Source of the DNA: Zoogloeaceae bacterium
GTDB lineage: Bacteria > Pseudomonadota > Gammaproteobacteria > Burkholderiales > Rhodocyclaceae
Assembly (NCBI GenBank): GCA_031290955.1
Contig: JAISLJ010000211.1
Coordinates: forward strand, 1-26,634
Direction: 5' to 3'
DNA: 26,634 bases
This document shows positions 1 through 8,041 of this stretch, piece after piece; position 1 is the first letter of the stretch; each line of letters begins with the position of its first letter. Position numbers and translations under genes: made by a program. The notes beneath the pieces were generated by a model. It did not search any database, was not told the origin of the DNA, and saw only the letters and a program-made list of their open reading frames with translations.

Positions 1-149
1 GAAGTTCCATCTTCTTCTCCTTTCCTGGATTTTTGAGAATCTATCACTTCCCGTAACACTTCACGCGCAAAAAACAGCGGCCAGCGTGAAAATTGAATCG
101 AATCGTCCGGGATGCGACAAATCAATTTTGTTTCTTGAATGTTGCTCAT
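1..149 (-). CDS. N-terminal part of an unrecognised protein (runs off left edge)
   Basis: Forty-nine codons are visible, beginning MSNIQETKLICRIPDDSIQF, and the reading frame is still open at the left edge. The ATG (147-149) overlaps the TGA of the repeat protein before it as ATGA, so the two genes are probably translationally coupled. The ribosome binding site AAGGAGGAAAA lies inside the last codons of the upstream gene. The 22 bases covering binding site, start and first codons (AAGGAGGA through GAGCAACAT) are identical to those at the start of the upstream gene (about 1484-1505), which suggests duplication of a start region. No family is recognisable from this fragment. Function is unknown; confidence rests on frame, start and coupling only. 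Confidence 0.6.
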   Translation of the reverse strand, partial: MSNIQETKLICRIPDDSIQFSRWPLFFAREVLREVIDSQKSRKGEEDGT

Positions 150-1495
150 TTTTCCTCCTTCAGTTGCCGGTAATCGAGTTCATGGTCTTGCAAACGTCTC
201 TGCGCGAGCATGTGCACGTAAGCATCGTCATCTGCTGCCAATATCGTCATCACTGCTGGCGGCGTCCGGGGATTTTCCACTACACTGCATCGAACGCCAT
301 TGTCTTTGTCGCTTGCCAGCCTCGCCAGAATCTCCGGCGGAGTATTGGGGTTTCCCGCCACAGCGAAGCGCGTCGGCTGAGATGTATCGTTTGCCAGAAG
401 TACCAAGCTCTCCGGTGGCGTGTGCAGGTTTCCCCCAACATCATGCCGCACCCAATCATCTTGATCGCATGCCAGTTCCGCAAGAACTTCCGGCGGGGTG
501 TTGGGGTGCCCCGCGATTGCGCGGCGCACGAAATGCAGTGCGTCATCCATGTGCTGGTTGCGTGGATTCCGCGCCATCCGCAGCAAAACCGCAAGAGCCT
601 CCGGCGGTGTATGCGGATTTTTCGCAAGGTGAAGCCGCACCATGAAGTCTTCATCGTGCGCCAGTTCCGCAAGAATTTCCGGCGGGGTATCGGGATTTTT
701 CGCCGCATCTTCCCGCTGCAAGACTGCAACAAGCCTCGTCGCCACCTCCTGCGGCAGAGAAGGATTTTTTACAACAAGCGCCCGCACAGACCAGTCTTCG
801 TAATATTCCGCAACTTCGCTGTATGCCATGCCGACCAATGCATCCGGCGGTGTACGCGGGTTTACCGCGACTTCCTCAAGGATTTCATATCCCCGTTCCG
901 AGTTCAGTGCTGTCTGGGCCAGCTTTGCCAGAAGTTCCGGGGGCGTATTGGGATGCTTCGCCACGAGAATCCGGGTGTCAACGAATTCGCTAAATTTGCT
1001 TTCCCAATCAACCAGCATGGTCAGAAGTTCTGGCGGCGCATTGGGATTCATCGCCACTGAATCTGCAATACTGGCGATATCCTCCGCCAGCAACCGCTCC
1101 AGAATATGCAGGGGCGTGCTGGGATTTTGCGCCACCGTGTAACGCACACCAAAATCACCATGCTCTGCCAATTCCGCCAATACATGCAGAGGCGTATTGG
1201 GATTTTGTGCCACGCCATCACGCACATCAAAACCATCATGGTGCTTTGCCAATTCCGCCAATTTTTCCGGCGCAGTATTCGGGTCTATCGCTACCGCGAA
1301 CAGGTTTCTGAAGACGGTCTTGGCAAAATCAGCGTCTTCGGCCGCCAAGATCGTCAAGGTGCGCAGGGGCGTACTGGGGTTTCCCGCTACACCAAAGCGC
1401 ACCCAGAAATCCTCATGCTCTGCCAATTCCGCCAATCTTTCCGGCGCGGTGTCCGGGTTTTTGGCGGCGGCGATCAGGTCATCCATGTTGCTCAT
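146..1495 (-). CDS. Leucine-rich repeat variant (LRV-type) repeat protein, 449 aa
   Basis: The protein is almost entirely built from about 15 imperfect repeats of roughly 26 residues with the pattern NPNTPPEVLAELA followed by an acidic turn and VRxxVA. This is the leucine-rich repeat variant signature, an alpha-helical solenoid family usually assigned to protein-protein interaction. No signal peptide, membrane segment or catalytic domain is visible. Repeats in the middle (about residues 145-250) are longer and more irregular than those at the ends. The cysteine-rich N-terminal cluster described for some LRV proteins is absent. The start ATG has a strong site (AAGGAGGAAAA) and overlaps the end of mfd by 17 bases in another frame; the stop overlaps the next start as ATGA. 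Known: scaffold-type fold. Inferred: co-transcription with mfd. The binding partner is unknown. Confidence 0.85.
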   Translation of the reverse strand: MSNMDDLIAAAKNPDTAPERLAELAEHEDFWVRFGVAGNPSTPLRTLTILAAEDADFAKTVFRNLFAVAIDPNTAPEKLAELAKHHDGFDVRDGVAQNPNTPLHVLAELAEHGDFGVRYTVAQNPSTPLHILERLLAEDIASIADSVAMNPNAPPELLTMLVDWESKFSEFVDTRILVAKHPNTPPELLAKLAQTALNSERGYEILEEVAVNPRTPPDALVGMAYSEVAEYYEDWSVRALVVKNPSLPQEVATRLVAVLQREDAAKNPDTPPEILAELAHDEDFMVRLHLAKNPHTPPEALAVLLRMARNPRNQHMDDALHFVRRAIAGHPNTPPEVLAELACDQDDWVRHDVGGNLHTPPESLVLLANDTSQPTRFAVAGNPNTPPEILARLASDKDNGVRCSVVENPRTPPAVMTILAADDDAYVHMLAQRRLQDHELDYRQLKEEK

Positions 1496-4400
1496 TTTTC
1501 CTCCTTCCGTTGTGAACGGTTTGTGTCAGGGCCGTGAACAGTTCGCGCACGGCGGATTGGCGGTCTTGCAGGGTGGGGAAGTGGCCGGTGCGTGTGAGCC
1601 GATCCTGGCCCGCAATCTGGTAGGGACTCCCCTTTTCCTGAAGCAGGCGGATGATGCGCGCAGGGTCGATGGGCGCTCGGCGCGCGAATTCCGGGCCGAA
1701 GGTGATGCGGATGGCGTCGGCGCGCGCTTCCAGCCTGCGCACGCAATACGGTTCCACGAAGAGGCGCAGCCGGTGCGCGGCGAGCAGGGATTCGCCCTGC
1801 GGCGGCAACGCGCCGAAGCGGTCGATCAGCTCTTCCTGCAAGGCATCGATCTCCTCCTCCGCCCGGCAGTTCCCCAGGCGTTTGTAGAGGCTGAGGCGCT
1901 CGCAGACATCCGGGCAATAATCGTCCGGCAACAGGGCGGGCACATGCAGGTTGATTTCCGTGGGCAGGTGCAGGGGAGCCGTGAGTTCCTCTTCCGTCAG
2001 CGTCTGGCCCGCTTTCTGGGCGGTGATGGCACGCTCCAGCATCTCGGCAAATAAATTAAAACCGATGGCCTGCATCTCGCCGGATTGATGCTCGCCCAGC
2101 ACCTCGCCCGCGCCGCGAATTTCCAGGTCGTGCATGGCGAGGACGAAGCCAGAACCCAGTTCCTCCAGATGCTGGATGGCCTCCAGCCGTTGCCGCGCCT
2201 GCTTCGTCAGCGCCTGTTCGTCCTCCACCAGCAGATAGGCATACGCCTGATGGTGCGAGCGCCCAACCCGACCACGCAACTGGTGCAATTGCGCCAGGCC
2301 AAAACGTTCCGCGCGATTGATGATGATGGTGTTGGCGTGCGGATTGTCGATGCCGGTCTCGATGATGGTGGTGCACAGGAGCAGGTTGGCGCGTCGCCCG
2401 GTGAAATCGCGCATGACGCGCTCCAGTTCCCGTTCGCTCATCTGACCGTGACCAACGACAATGCGCGCTTCCGGCACAAGACGCGCCAGTTTTTCGCGCA
2501 TGCGCTCGATGCTGCCGACCTCGTTGTGCAGGAAATACACCTGCCCGCCCCGCTTCAATTCGCGCAACACGGCCTCGCGCAGGGCGCCTTCGGCAAAGCG
2601 GCTGACGAAGGTCTTGATGGCGAGCCGCTTTTGCGGCGCGGTGGCGATCACGGAAAAATCGCGCAATCCTTCAAGGCTCATGGCGAGTGTGCGCGGGATC
2701 GGCGTAGCGGTGAGCGTGAGCACATCCACCTGGGCGCGCAGCGCCTTCAGGGCTTCCTTCTGGCGCACGCCAAAGCGGTGTTCCTCGTCGATGATGACCA
2801 GCCCCAGACGGGCAAAGCGCACCTTGCCGGCGATGAGCTTGTGCGTGCCGATGACGATATCGAGCTTGCCTTCCGCGAGCGCCGCCAGCGTCTTCTCGCT
2901 CTCCCCGGCGCTGCGAAAGCGCGAGAGTTCCGCCACCAGCACCGGCCAATCCGCGAAACGGTCGGCGAAGGTCTGGTAATGCTGCTCGCACAGGAGCGTG
3001 GTCGGGCAGAGCACGGCGACCTGTTTGCCACCCGCCACGGCGCAGAAGGCGGCCCGCAGCGCCACCTCCGTCTTGCCAAAACCCACGTCGCCGCACACCA
3101 GCCGATCCATCGGCTTGCCGGATTTCATGTCTTCCAGCACGGCAGCGATGGCGGCGGCCTGGTCGGCGGTCTCCTCGAAGCCAAAACCATCGGCGAAGGC
3201 TTCGTAGTCCGCTTCGGAAAACTGGAAGGCATGCCCCGTGCGCGCCGCGCGTCGCGCATAGAGCGCCAGCAATTCGGCGGCGGCGTCCCGCGCCTGCAAG
3301 GCGGCCTTGCGCCGGGCCTTCTCCCATTGCCCGGAACCCAGGGCGTGAAGCGGCGCATGCTCCGGATCGGCCCCGGAATAGCGGGAAATCAGATGCAATT
3401 GCGCCACCGGCACGAACAGCCGGGCCTCGTCCTGATACACGAGTTCCAGGAATTCCTGCGCCCCCTCCTCAAGCTCCATGCGCATGAGGCCCATGTAGCG
3501 GCCGATGCCGTGGAATTCATGCACCACCGGGTCGCCCGCCTTGAGTTCGGTGAGATCCTTGAGCCAGGCATCGGGGCTGCCCTTCCGGCGCGATTTTTGA
3601 CGCGGGCGCGAACTGCCCGCGTACAACTCGCGCTCGGTGAGGAGCAGGAAAGCATCCCCAACGCGCACACCCGCATGCAGGGGCGCAATGCCCAGGGCGA
3701 ACCTGGCTTCGCTCGCCAAGAACGCGGCCCAGTCGGCCAGCAAGGTGGGTCGCAAGCCATGTTCGGCGAGCAGACGCATCATGGTTTCCCGGCGTCCGGC
3801 GGATTCCGCAAGCAGCAGGACGCGACCGGGGAATTCCGCCAGCGTGGCCTTCAGGGCGGCGAGCGGCTCCTTGTCGCGCCGATTCACGGCAACTGCCGCA
3901 ACAGGCGTCTCTTCCGCAGCCGGAAGCCGGGGCAGACGAACATGGCGGCGCGCATGCAGGGCCGTGAAGAACGCTTCCTCCGTGAGAAAAAGTTCCTCCG
4001 GCGGCAACAAGGGCTGCGCTTTCTCGCCGGAGAGCATGGTGTAGCGGGAACGGGTCTCGCGCCAAAAATCGGCCAATGCGCCAGACACGTCGCCATGATT
4101 GACGAGCACGGCATCCGGCGGCAGGTAATCAAACAGCGTCGCCGACGTCTCGAAGAAAAGCGGCAGGTAGGATTCAATGCCCGCAGAGGCAATGCCCGCC
4201 GAGACATCCTTGTAGACCGTGGCGCGGGCCGGGTCGCCCTCGAAGGCGGCGCGGAACTTCTGGCGAAAGCGCGTGCGTCCCTTCTCATCCAGCGGAAATT
4301 CGCGGGCGGGCAGGAGGCGGATTTCCGTAACCGGCGCAAGGGTGCGCTGGGTTTCCACATCGAAGGTGCGGATGGATTCGATCTCCTCATCGAAGAGGTC

Positions 4401-4982
4401 GATGCGATAGGGGAAGAGAGAACCCATCGGGAAAAGATCGACCAGCCCGCCGCGCACCGCGTACTCGCCGGGCGCGACCACCTGGGTGACATGCTGGTAG
4501 CCCGCAAGCGTCACCTGCGCGTGAAAGGCGGCGGCATCGAGCCGTTCGCCTTGGCGGAAGAAGAAGGAATATGCGGCGAGGAAGGCAGGCGGCGCCAGAC
4601 GTGAACAGGCGATGGCAACCGGCACGAGCAACACGCGGCATTCCCGCCGATGCACCGCCCAGAGCGTGGCGAGCCGTTCGGAGATCAAGTCCTGATGCGG
4701 CGAGAAGCGGTCGTAGGGCAGCGTTTCCCAATCCGGCAACAGGCGCACACTTGCTTCCGGAAAGAACCAGGGGATTTCCTCCTGCAAGCGCCGCGCTTCC
4801 TCCGCCCCGGCGGTGAGCACGACCAGCATGCCCTCCCCGAGAGCCTGCGCCGCCTCCGCCAAAAGCAGGGCATCCTGACTGCCGGAAACCAGAGGCCACG
4901 CCACCTTGTGCCCCGTCTGGGGAAAAGGGGGAATTCCCCCGGAAAACGAAAATGATGACACAGGCAAACATGGAAAAGACAA
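1479..4982 (-). CDS. mfd: Transcription-repair coupling factor Mfd
   Basis: Mfd is a DNA translocase that displaces RNA polymerase stalled at lesions and recruits UvrA for nucleotide excision repair. The 1167-aa length is normal. The order is N-terminal UvrB-like domains (about 20-350), a CarD-like RNA polymerase interaction domain (about 480-570, containing DPVVHEFHGIGRYMG), a RecG-like helicase core with Walker A GDVGFGKTEVA and DEEH box, motif VI with LHQLRGRVGRS, and a C-terminal TRCF domain. The start is uncertain: the longest frame begins with TTG at 4982, and an in-frame GTG at 4961 is an alternative. Neither has a clear ribosome binding site, and homologues usually begin close to the PFPQTGHK stretch. 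A TATAAT box lies just upstream (4991-4996). Its 3' end overlaps the repeat-protein gene by 17 bases. Confidence 0.96.
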   Translation of the reverse strand: MSFPCLPVSSFSFSGGIPPFPQTGHKVAWPLVSGSQDALLLAEAAQALGEGMLVVLTAGAEEARRLQEEIPWFFPEASVRLLPDWETLPYDRFSPHQDLISERLATLWAVHRRECRVLLVPVAIACSRLAPPAFLAAYSFFFRQGERLDAAAFHAQVTLAGYQHVTQVVAPGEYAVRGGLVDLFPMGSLFPYRIDLFDEEIESIRTFDVETQRTLAPVTEIRLLPAREFPLDEKGRTRFRQKFRAAFEGDPARATVYKDVSAGIASAGIESYLPLFFETSATLFDYLPPDAVLVNHGDVSGALADFWRETRSRYTMLSGEKAQPLLPPEELFLTEEAFFTALHARRHVRLPRLPAAEETPVAAVAVNRRDKEPLAALKATLAEFPGRVLLLAESAGRRETMMRLLAEHGLRPTLLADWAAFLASEARFALGIAPLHAGVRVGDAFLLLTERELYAGSSRPRQKSRRKGSPDAWLKDLTELKAGDPVVHEFHGIGRYMGLMRMELEEGAQEFLELVYQDEARLFVPVAQLHLISRYSGADPEHAPLHALGSGQWEKARRKAALQARDAAAELLALYARRAARTGHAFQFSEADYEAFADGFGFEETADQAAAIAAVLEDMKSGKPMDRLVCGDVGFGKTEVALRAAFCAVAGGKQVAVLCPTTLLCEQHYQTFADRFADWPVLVAELSRFRSAGESEKTLAALAEGKLDIVIGTHKLIAGKVRFARLGLVIIDEEHRFGVRQKEALKALRAQVDVLTLTATPIPRTLAMSLEGLRDFSVIATAPQKRLAIKTFVSRFAEGALREAVLRELKRGGQVYFLHNEVGSIERMREKLARLVPEARIVVGHGQMSERELERVMRDFTGRRANLLLCTTIIETGIDNPHANTIIINRAERFGLAQLHQLRGRVGRSHHQAYAYLLVEDEQALTKQARQRLEAIQHLEELGSGFVLAMHDLEIRGAGEVLGEHQSGEMQAIGFNLFAEMLERAITAQKAGQTLTEEELTAPLHLPTEINLHVPALLPDDYCPDVCERLSLYKRLGNCRAEEEIDALQEELIDRFGALPPQGESLLAAHRLRLFVEPYCVRRLEARADAIRITFGPEFARRAPIDPARIIRLLQEKGSPYQIAGQDRLTRTGHFPTLQDRQSAVRELFTALTQTVHNGRRKNEQHG

Positions 4983-4990
4983 GAGGGAGG

Positions 4991-4996
4991 ATTATA
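4991..4996 (-). promoter_or_regulatory. Candidate -10 box for mfd
   Basis: A perfect TATAAT on the minus strand ends 9 bases before the TTG at 4982, which would place transcription start at about 4984. No convincing -35 hexamer is present at 16-18 bp. If used, the mRNA would be leaderless for the TTG start or have a leader of about 23 nt for the GTG at 4961. Confidence 0.35.
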
Positions 4997-5137
4997 GCGC
5001 CTGCGCTGATTTTTCCCCCCGCCTGCGCGCAAGTTCGCGCTGGCGTTCCCGGCATGCCAGGGCAGCCGCAACAGGAAGGGCGCAGCGGGGGAATGGCGAT
5101 ACAATTTTCCGGTCAGCAGATGCGACTTTCAAAGTGA

Positions 5138-5156
5138 GGGGAGCATCCTGCTCCCC
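5138..5156. other. Hairpin in the mfd/yiiX-like intergenic region
   Basis: GGGGAGCA-TCC-TGCTCCCC is a perfect 8-bp stem with a 3-base loop. No T-tract follows on either strand, so it is not a standard terminator. Two similar TACAATT blocks flank it (5100-5106 and 5166-5172). It would lie in the leader of the yiiX-like gene if transcription starts at the first block. Function is unclear. Confidence 0.35.
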
Positions 5157-5219
5157 TGTGGGCGGTACAATTCCCCCAAGCAGCAGATACGGGTTTTTGC
5201 ATCTTGGCAAAGGAAGAAC

Positions 5220-5873
5220 ATGCACTATTTTTTTCTGTCGAATCTGTCGGATTGCGGCAAGCCTTTTCTTGCTCGCCATGCTGGCGAGCGGGACGGCATT
5301 TGCGCAATCCGGAAAACGTTTTGACGCCGCCGGGTTTCTGGATGGCGACATCATTTCCAATCCTCGCGCACGACGCAGGGCAAGGCGATTGAACTGGCAA
5401 CGCGCTCCCGCTATTCCCACTGCGGCATCGTCATGAAAATCGGAAAGCGGTTTCATGTTTACGAAGCGGTGGGGCCAGTGCGTTATCTGCCGCTGCAAGA
5501 ATGGATCGCGCGCGGCAGGGATGGTCATTATGCACTCAAGCGACTGAAAAACGCCGATACCCTCCTGACGCCAGGAGCACTGCGCAAAATCAGGCAGGCC
5601 GGAAATGCCTTCAAGGGCAAGCCCTACGATTTTGCCTTTGGCTGGAGCGATGCGCGAATTTATTGTTCCGAACTCGTCTATAAAATCTATTTCCGCGCCC
5701 TGGGGCTGCAAGTGGGAAAAATTCGGCGGCTTGGCGACTTCGACCTGACGCACCCGATCGTGCAGGAAAAACTGCGCGAACGCTACAAAGACAACATTCC
5801 GCTGTATGAGCCAGTCATCTCGCCGCAGGATATTCTTGAGAGCGACCTGCTCGTTTCGGTCAAACCCGGCTAG
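5220..5873 (+). pseudogene. YiiX/YaeF-type permuted papain-like cysteine hydrolase, frameshifted
   Basis: The region from 5433 encodes 146 aa typical of the YiiX/YaeF (NlpC/P60-related, permuted) family, including the cysteine motif YCSELVYK. Reading upstream in the same frame recovers SSRTTQGKAIELATRSRYSH, which contains the conserved histidine motif YSHCGIV. The expected GDII motif and a signal peptide (hydrophobic LFLLAMLASGTAFAQ) lie in another frame. The frames would join if one T were restored in the ATTTCC at about 5352-5356. A second slip in the T7 run (5228-5234) would connect the signal peptide to the ATG at 5220, which has a good site (AAGGAAG). So a secreted or lipoprotein-like enzyme acting on peptide or amide bonds has been split by homopolymer indels, or the assembly contains errors. 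A TTG start upstream in the signal-peptide frame is an alternative to the second slip. Confidence 0.72.
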
Positions 5874-5900
5874 TGTTACGAGCTTTTGAATCTGTCCACT

Positions 5901-6047
5901 TTAACAGGCTGCCCAAAAACCACGAAAACCATTCATTTGTCACGTTTGTTTCATGTGGCATCTCATAAATTCTTTACAAAACAATGTGTTGCGTTCGGCA
6001 TTATGCCGTGCGATATGCTCCTGTATAGTTTTTGGGCGGCCTGTTAA
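5901..6047. mobile_element. MITE-like element with 20-bp inverted ends
   Basis: The left end TTAACAGGCTGCCCAAAAAC (5901-5920) is repeated in inverted orientation at 6028-6047 with one mismatch in 20. If the ends are read as ACAGGC, the flanking TA on both sides would be a TA target duplication, as for Tc1/IS630-type elements. The 147-bp interior has no credible gene and contains the palindrome CGGCATTATGCCG (5997-6009). A second, diverged copy of the right 62 bp occurs at 26165-26226. The inverted ends and second copy are seen directly; the transposition mechanism is inferred. Confidence 0.6.
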
Positions 6048-6078
6048 TGATTTTTCAAATTGTCCGCTTTTTTGTGCC

Positions 6079-6124
6079 GTATGCCCAATTGCCGGAGGGC
6101 GCAGCCCGTAGGCAATTGGCATAC
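6079..6124. repeat. Long inverted repeat / hairpin next to the transposase remnant
   Basis: GTATGCCCAATTGCC (6079-6093) and GGCAATTGGCATAC (6111-6124) pair with a single bulged base around a 17-base GC-rich loop. It lies between the transposase remnant and the 147-bp element. It could be a terminator without U-tract, or part of an insertion-sequence end. Confidence 0.45.
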
Positions 6125-6143
6125 GACGGCGGACGCCTGGCGC

Positions 6144-6479
6144 TCACGCGACCTTGACCGCGCGCGCCTCATTCGCCGCCTTCACCTCCTTTCCTTCCGC
6201 CGTGTAGTCCGCAAGCTTCCTCGGGCCGTGGAAGATCGCCATGCGCCCGTCCGGGTAGCGATGCACTTCTACTACCGCCTTCACATAGTGGCAACGATGT
6301 TTGTCCGTCGGCAGTTGCAGCGTCCGTTTTTCAAATTTCACGCAGTTGTCCGAGCCAACCGTCCGCTCATGACGTTCACACAGAATGTCCGACAATTCGC
6401 CGCCCATCCACGGAACGAAGGCCGTTCCCTCCTCCTGCGCCGCCACCTGGAATTCCTCAAGGGTGGTATGGATTGCCAC
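6144..6479 (-). pseudogene. C-terminal remnant of an ISNCY/IS481-like transposase
   Basis: The 111-aa frame matches the C-terminal tail of DDE integrase-type transposases of the ISNCY/IS481 group. Landmarks are FVPWMGGELSDILCERHERTV, then DNCVKFEKRTLQL, then HYVKAVVEVHRYPDG and IFHGPRKLADY. The catalytic DDE core and DNA-binding N-terminus are missing; full-length members exceed 400 aa. The apparent start ATG is not a real gene start. It falls in a REP-like palindrome (GTGGCAATCCA), so the upstream part was lost or replaced at that point. No ribosome binding site is present. The protein is expected to be inactive. The exact IS family is uncertain because only the tail remains. Confidence 0.7.
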
Positions 6480-6623
6480 GGCGCTACGCGCCTGGGGCGT
6501 GATCGCAAGAATGGGACATCCGCCCGCAACGACACGCCCAACCCCAACCCTTCATCGTGACGAGAAAGGAAGCGCGAGGCATCCAACCCTCGTCATTGCG
6601 AGGGCCAAAGGCCCGCGGCAATT
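6472..6623. repeat. Cluster of REP-like palindromic repeats
   Basis: The best copy is at 6592-6623: CGTCATTGCGAGGGCC followed by AAAGGCCCGCGGCAAT. A less similar inverted copy lies at about 6472-6514 (minus strand), and a degenerate one at about 6553-6585. A further copy, about 30 of 32 bases identical to the best, is at 11444-11475. Such elements are common extragenic repeats in proteobacteria. Here they fill the 225-bp gap between the transposase remnant and nifM and are downstream of the nif operon, where they could stabilise or terminate its mRNA. Confidence 0.6.
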
Positions 6624-6704
6624 CACTTCCACGATTCGGCGCGAAGCGCCCACATCCTCCCTCGCTTGGCGGGAGCATCTTCTTTGCCGGACATCGCCGA
6701 TTTC

Positions 6705-7574
6705 TTACTCCCGAAACAGCTGTTTGATCCATCGTTGCTGGCTTTGTTTGCGACGGGCCTCGTTCAGGCGGGCGAGGATCTGGGGCTTGCTTGCCGTGAA
6801 ACTCATGGTCACGGCGGGATGGATTGTCTCGCAGTAAAGGAGGTGCAGGCCCATCGGCGATTCCAGCGGCGCGGAGATTTCGCCTTCGGCAAGCGCGAAG
6901 GCATGCGCTTCCAGTTCCGGATAGAGTTGACCGGGCCGCACCGTGCCGATCACGCCCTCTTCAAGCGCGCTAGGGCATTGTGAATGTCGCAGGGCAGCGG
7001 CGGCAAAATCCTGGAGGTTCCCGATTTTGCGACGCAGGCTTTCGAGCAGCGCCAAGGCTTCCTGCCGTTCCCCCGCGCCGGAAAAGGTAATGAGGATGTG
7101 CCGCAGGCGGCGCGTCTCGGGACGGGTGAAGGCATGCGGATGGCGGTGGTAATAGGTTTCCGCCTCAGTCTCGGTGATTTCTGGCGTCATCGCGGCGACA
7201 CGCTCCAGCGCGGCTTCGATCACAAGATCGCGGGCGATGGCCGCTTCCAGCGTGGCTTCGCTCAAACCGTTGCGTTCGATGTCGGCCAGGAACTCGGCGC
7301 GATCCGCATAGCGTTTGCGAATCTCCGCCAACCGGGCGGCGCGGGTGGTGTCCGGGATGACGATGCGCAGGGCTTCCGGGCTGTTGAGCAGGGCGGCTTC
7401 AATACGCGCCTGCCGCTCAACCACTTGTCCCACGCGCAAGGCTTCCTGTTGTGAAAGCGCCTCTGGCGTTTTCTGGAACAACTCCAGCGCCACCTTGAGC
7501 CGGAGATAAGGATGCACTGCGGGATGCGCTGCGGGGCTGGCGTCGGTGTGCCGATCCACTTTGTCCATCGTCAT
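6705..7574 (-). CDS. nifM: NifM, peptidyl-prolyl isomerase for nitrogenase Fe-protein maturation
   Basis: NifM is a parvulin-type prolyl isomerase needed for an active NifH dimer. The 289-aa protein has a helical N-terminal part with LRLKVALELFQKTPEALSQQ, then ITETEAETYYHRHP and a parvulin region (about 160-260) with RLRHILITF, GVIGTVRPGQLYPELE and GLHLLYCETI. The start chosen is the ATG at 7574 (MTMDKVDRH), which overlaps the nifZ stop as ATGA and has AGGAG 8 bases upstream. A longer frame to 7646 would run back into nifZ and is unlikely. No signal peptide is present, as expected for a cytoplasmic folding factor. It is the last gene of the nifVWZM operon. Confidence 0.92.
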   Translation of the reverse strand: MTMDKVDRHTDASPAAHPAVHPYLRLKVALELFQKTPEALSQQEALRVGQVVERQARIEAALLNSPEALRIVIPDTTRAARLAEIRKRYADRAEFLADIERNGLSEATLEAAIARDLVIEAALERVAAMTPEITETEAETYYHRHPHAFTRPETRRLRHILITFSGAGERQEALALLESLRRKIGNLQDFAAAALRHSQCPSALEEGVIGTVRPGQLYPELEAHAFALAEGEISAPLESPMGLHLLYCETIHPAVTMSFTASKPQILARLNEARRKQSQQRWIKQLFRE

Positions 7575-8041
7575 GCGTATTCTCCTGCGGCAAGGGCGCT
7601 CGCGCTCTCCAGCAGCGTTTCGGGCACCAGCAGCACACGCCCGCACAGGGCCTCGAAATGGACGTGACAGGCGATGTTGCCGGAATTGTCGCGCACGACG
7701 CGGACAACTTCCCCGGCGTCGCCCGGATGGATCAGGGCTTCCCCATCAATCTTCAGGGCGGCGCGGCTTTGCACCTTTTCGCGGAATTCAAAGCGGCTGG
7801 GCGTCCAGTCATCGTCAATGTCGATCAATTCCTCTTCCCGGCAGCCCACCATGCGGTTTTCGGCGTGAAAATGCACGGAATAGATGATCTGGTCTTGCAG
7901 GAAAGAACCCACGTCCCGCACCACGCCGACGCTGCCGCGCCGCACGAGCAGATCGCCCATGCGCGCGCCGGGGAAGGTGCCGTCGTCGCGCACGTTGCGG
8001 ATCAGGCGCACCTCATCGTCGATCTGCCAGCGCGGCTTCAC
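7571..8041 (-). CDS. nifZ: NifZ, nitrogenase MoFe-protein maturation factor
   Basis: NifZ assists formation of the second P-cluster of the MoFe protein. The 156-aa sequence shows the duplicated SH3-like NifZ pattern: an N-terminal copy with DEVRLIRNVRDDGTFPG, RGSVGVVRDVGSFLQD and IYSVHF, then a second copy with GDAGEVVRVVRDNSGNIACHVHF. The start is a GTG at 8041 that overlaps the nifW stop as GTGA; AAGGTG lies just upstream. The 3' end overlaps nifM by 4 bases. Both overlaps point to translational coupling. Assignment is supported by sequence and by its position between nifW and nifM. Confidence 0.92.
   Translation of the reverse strand: MKPRWQIDDEVRLIRNVRDDGTFPGARMGDLLVRRGSVGVVRDVGSFLQDQIIYSVHFHAENRMVGCREEELIDIDDDWTPSRFEFREKVQSRAALKIDGEALIHPGDAGEVVRVVRDNSGNIACHVHFEALCGRVLLVPETLLESASALAAGEYA

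Noticed and set aside
98..118. 21-bp match (two mismatches) between about 98-118 and about 26385-26405
   Set aside because: The match is short, lies in different contexts and could be chance in a window of this size.
86..1060. 324-codon plus-strand frame with repeats (CQFRQ-, FRRGIGI-like)
   Set aside because: The apparent repeats are the antisense image of the LRV repeats on the minus strand.
2085..4604. 839-codon open frame on the plus strand opposite mfd
   Set aside because: It is exactly antisense to a clear mfd, has no recognisable domain, and long antisense frames are common in GC-rich genes.
6472..6623. CRISPR-like array
   Set aside because: The repeats are palindromic, of mixed orientation and not evenly spaced, and there are no cas genes.
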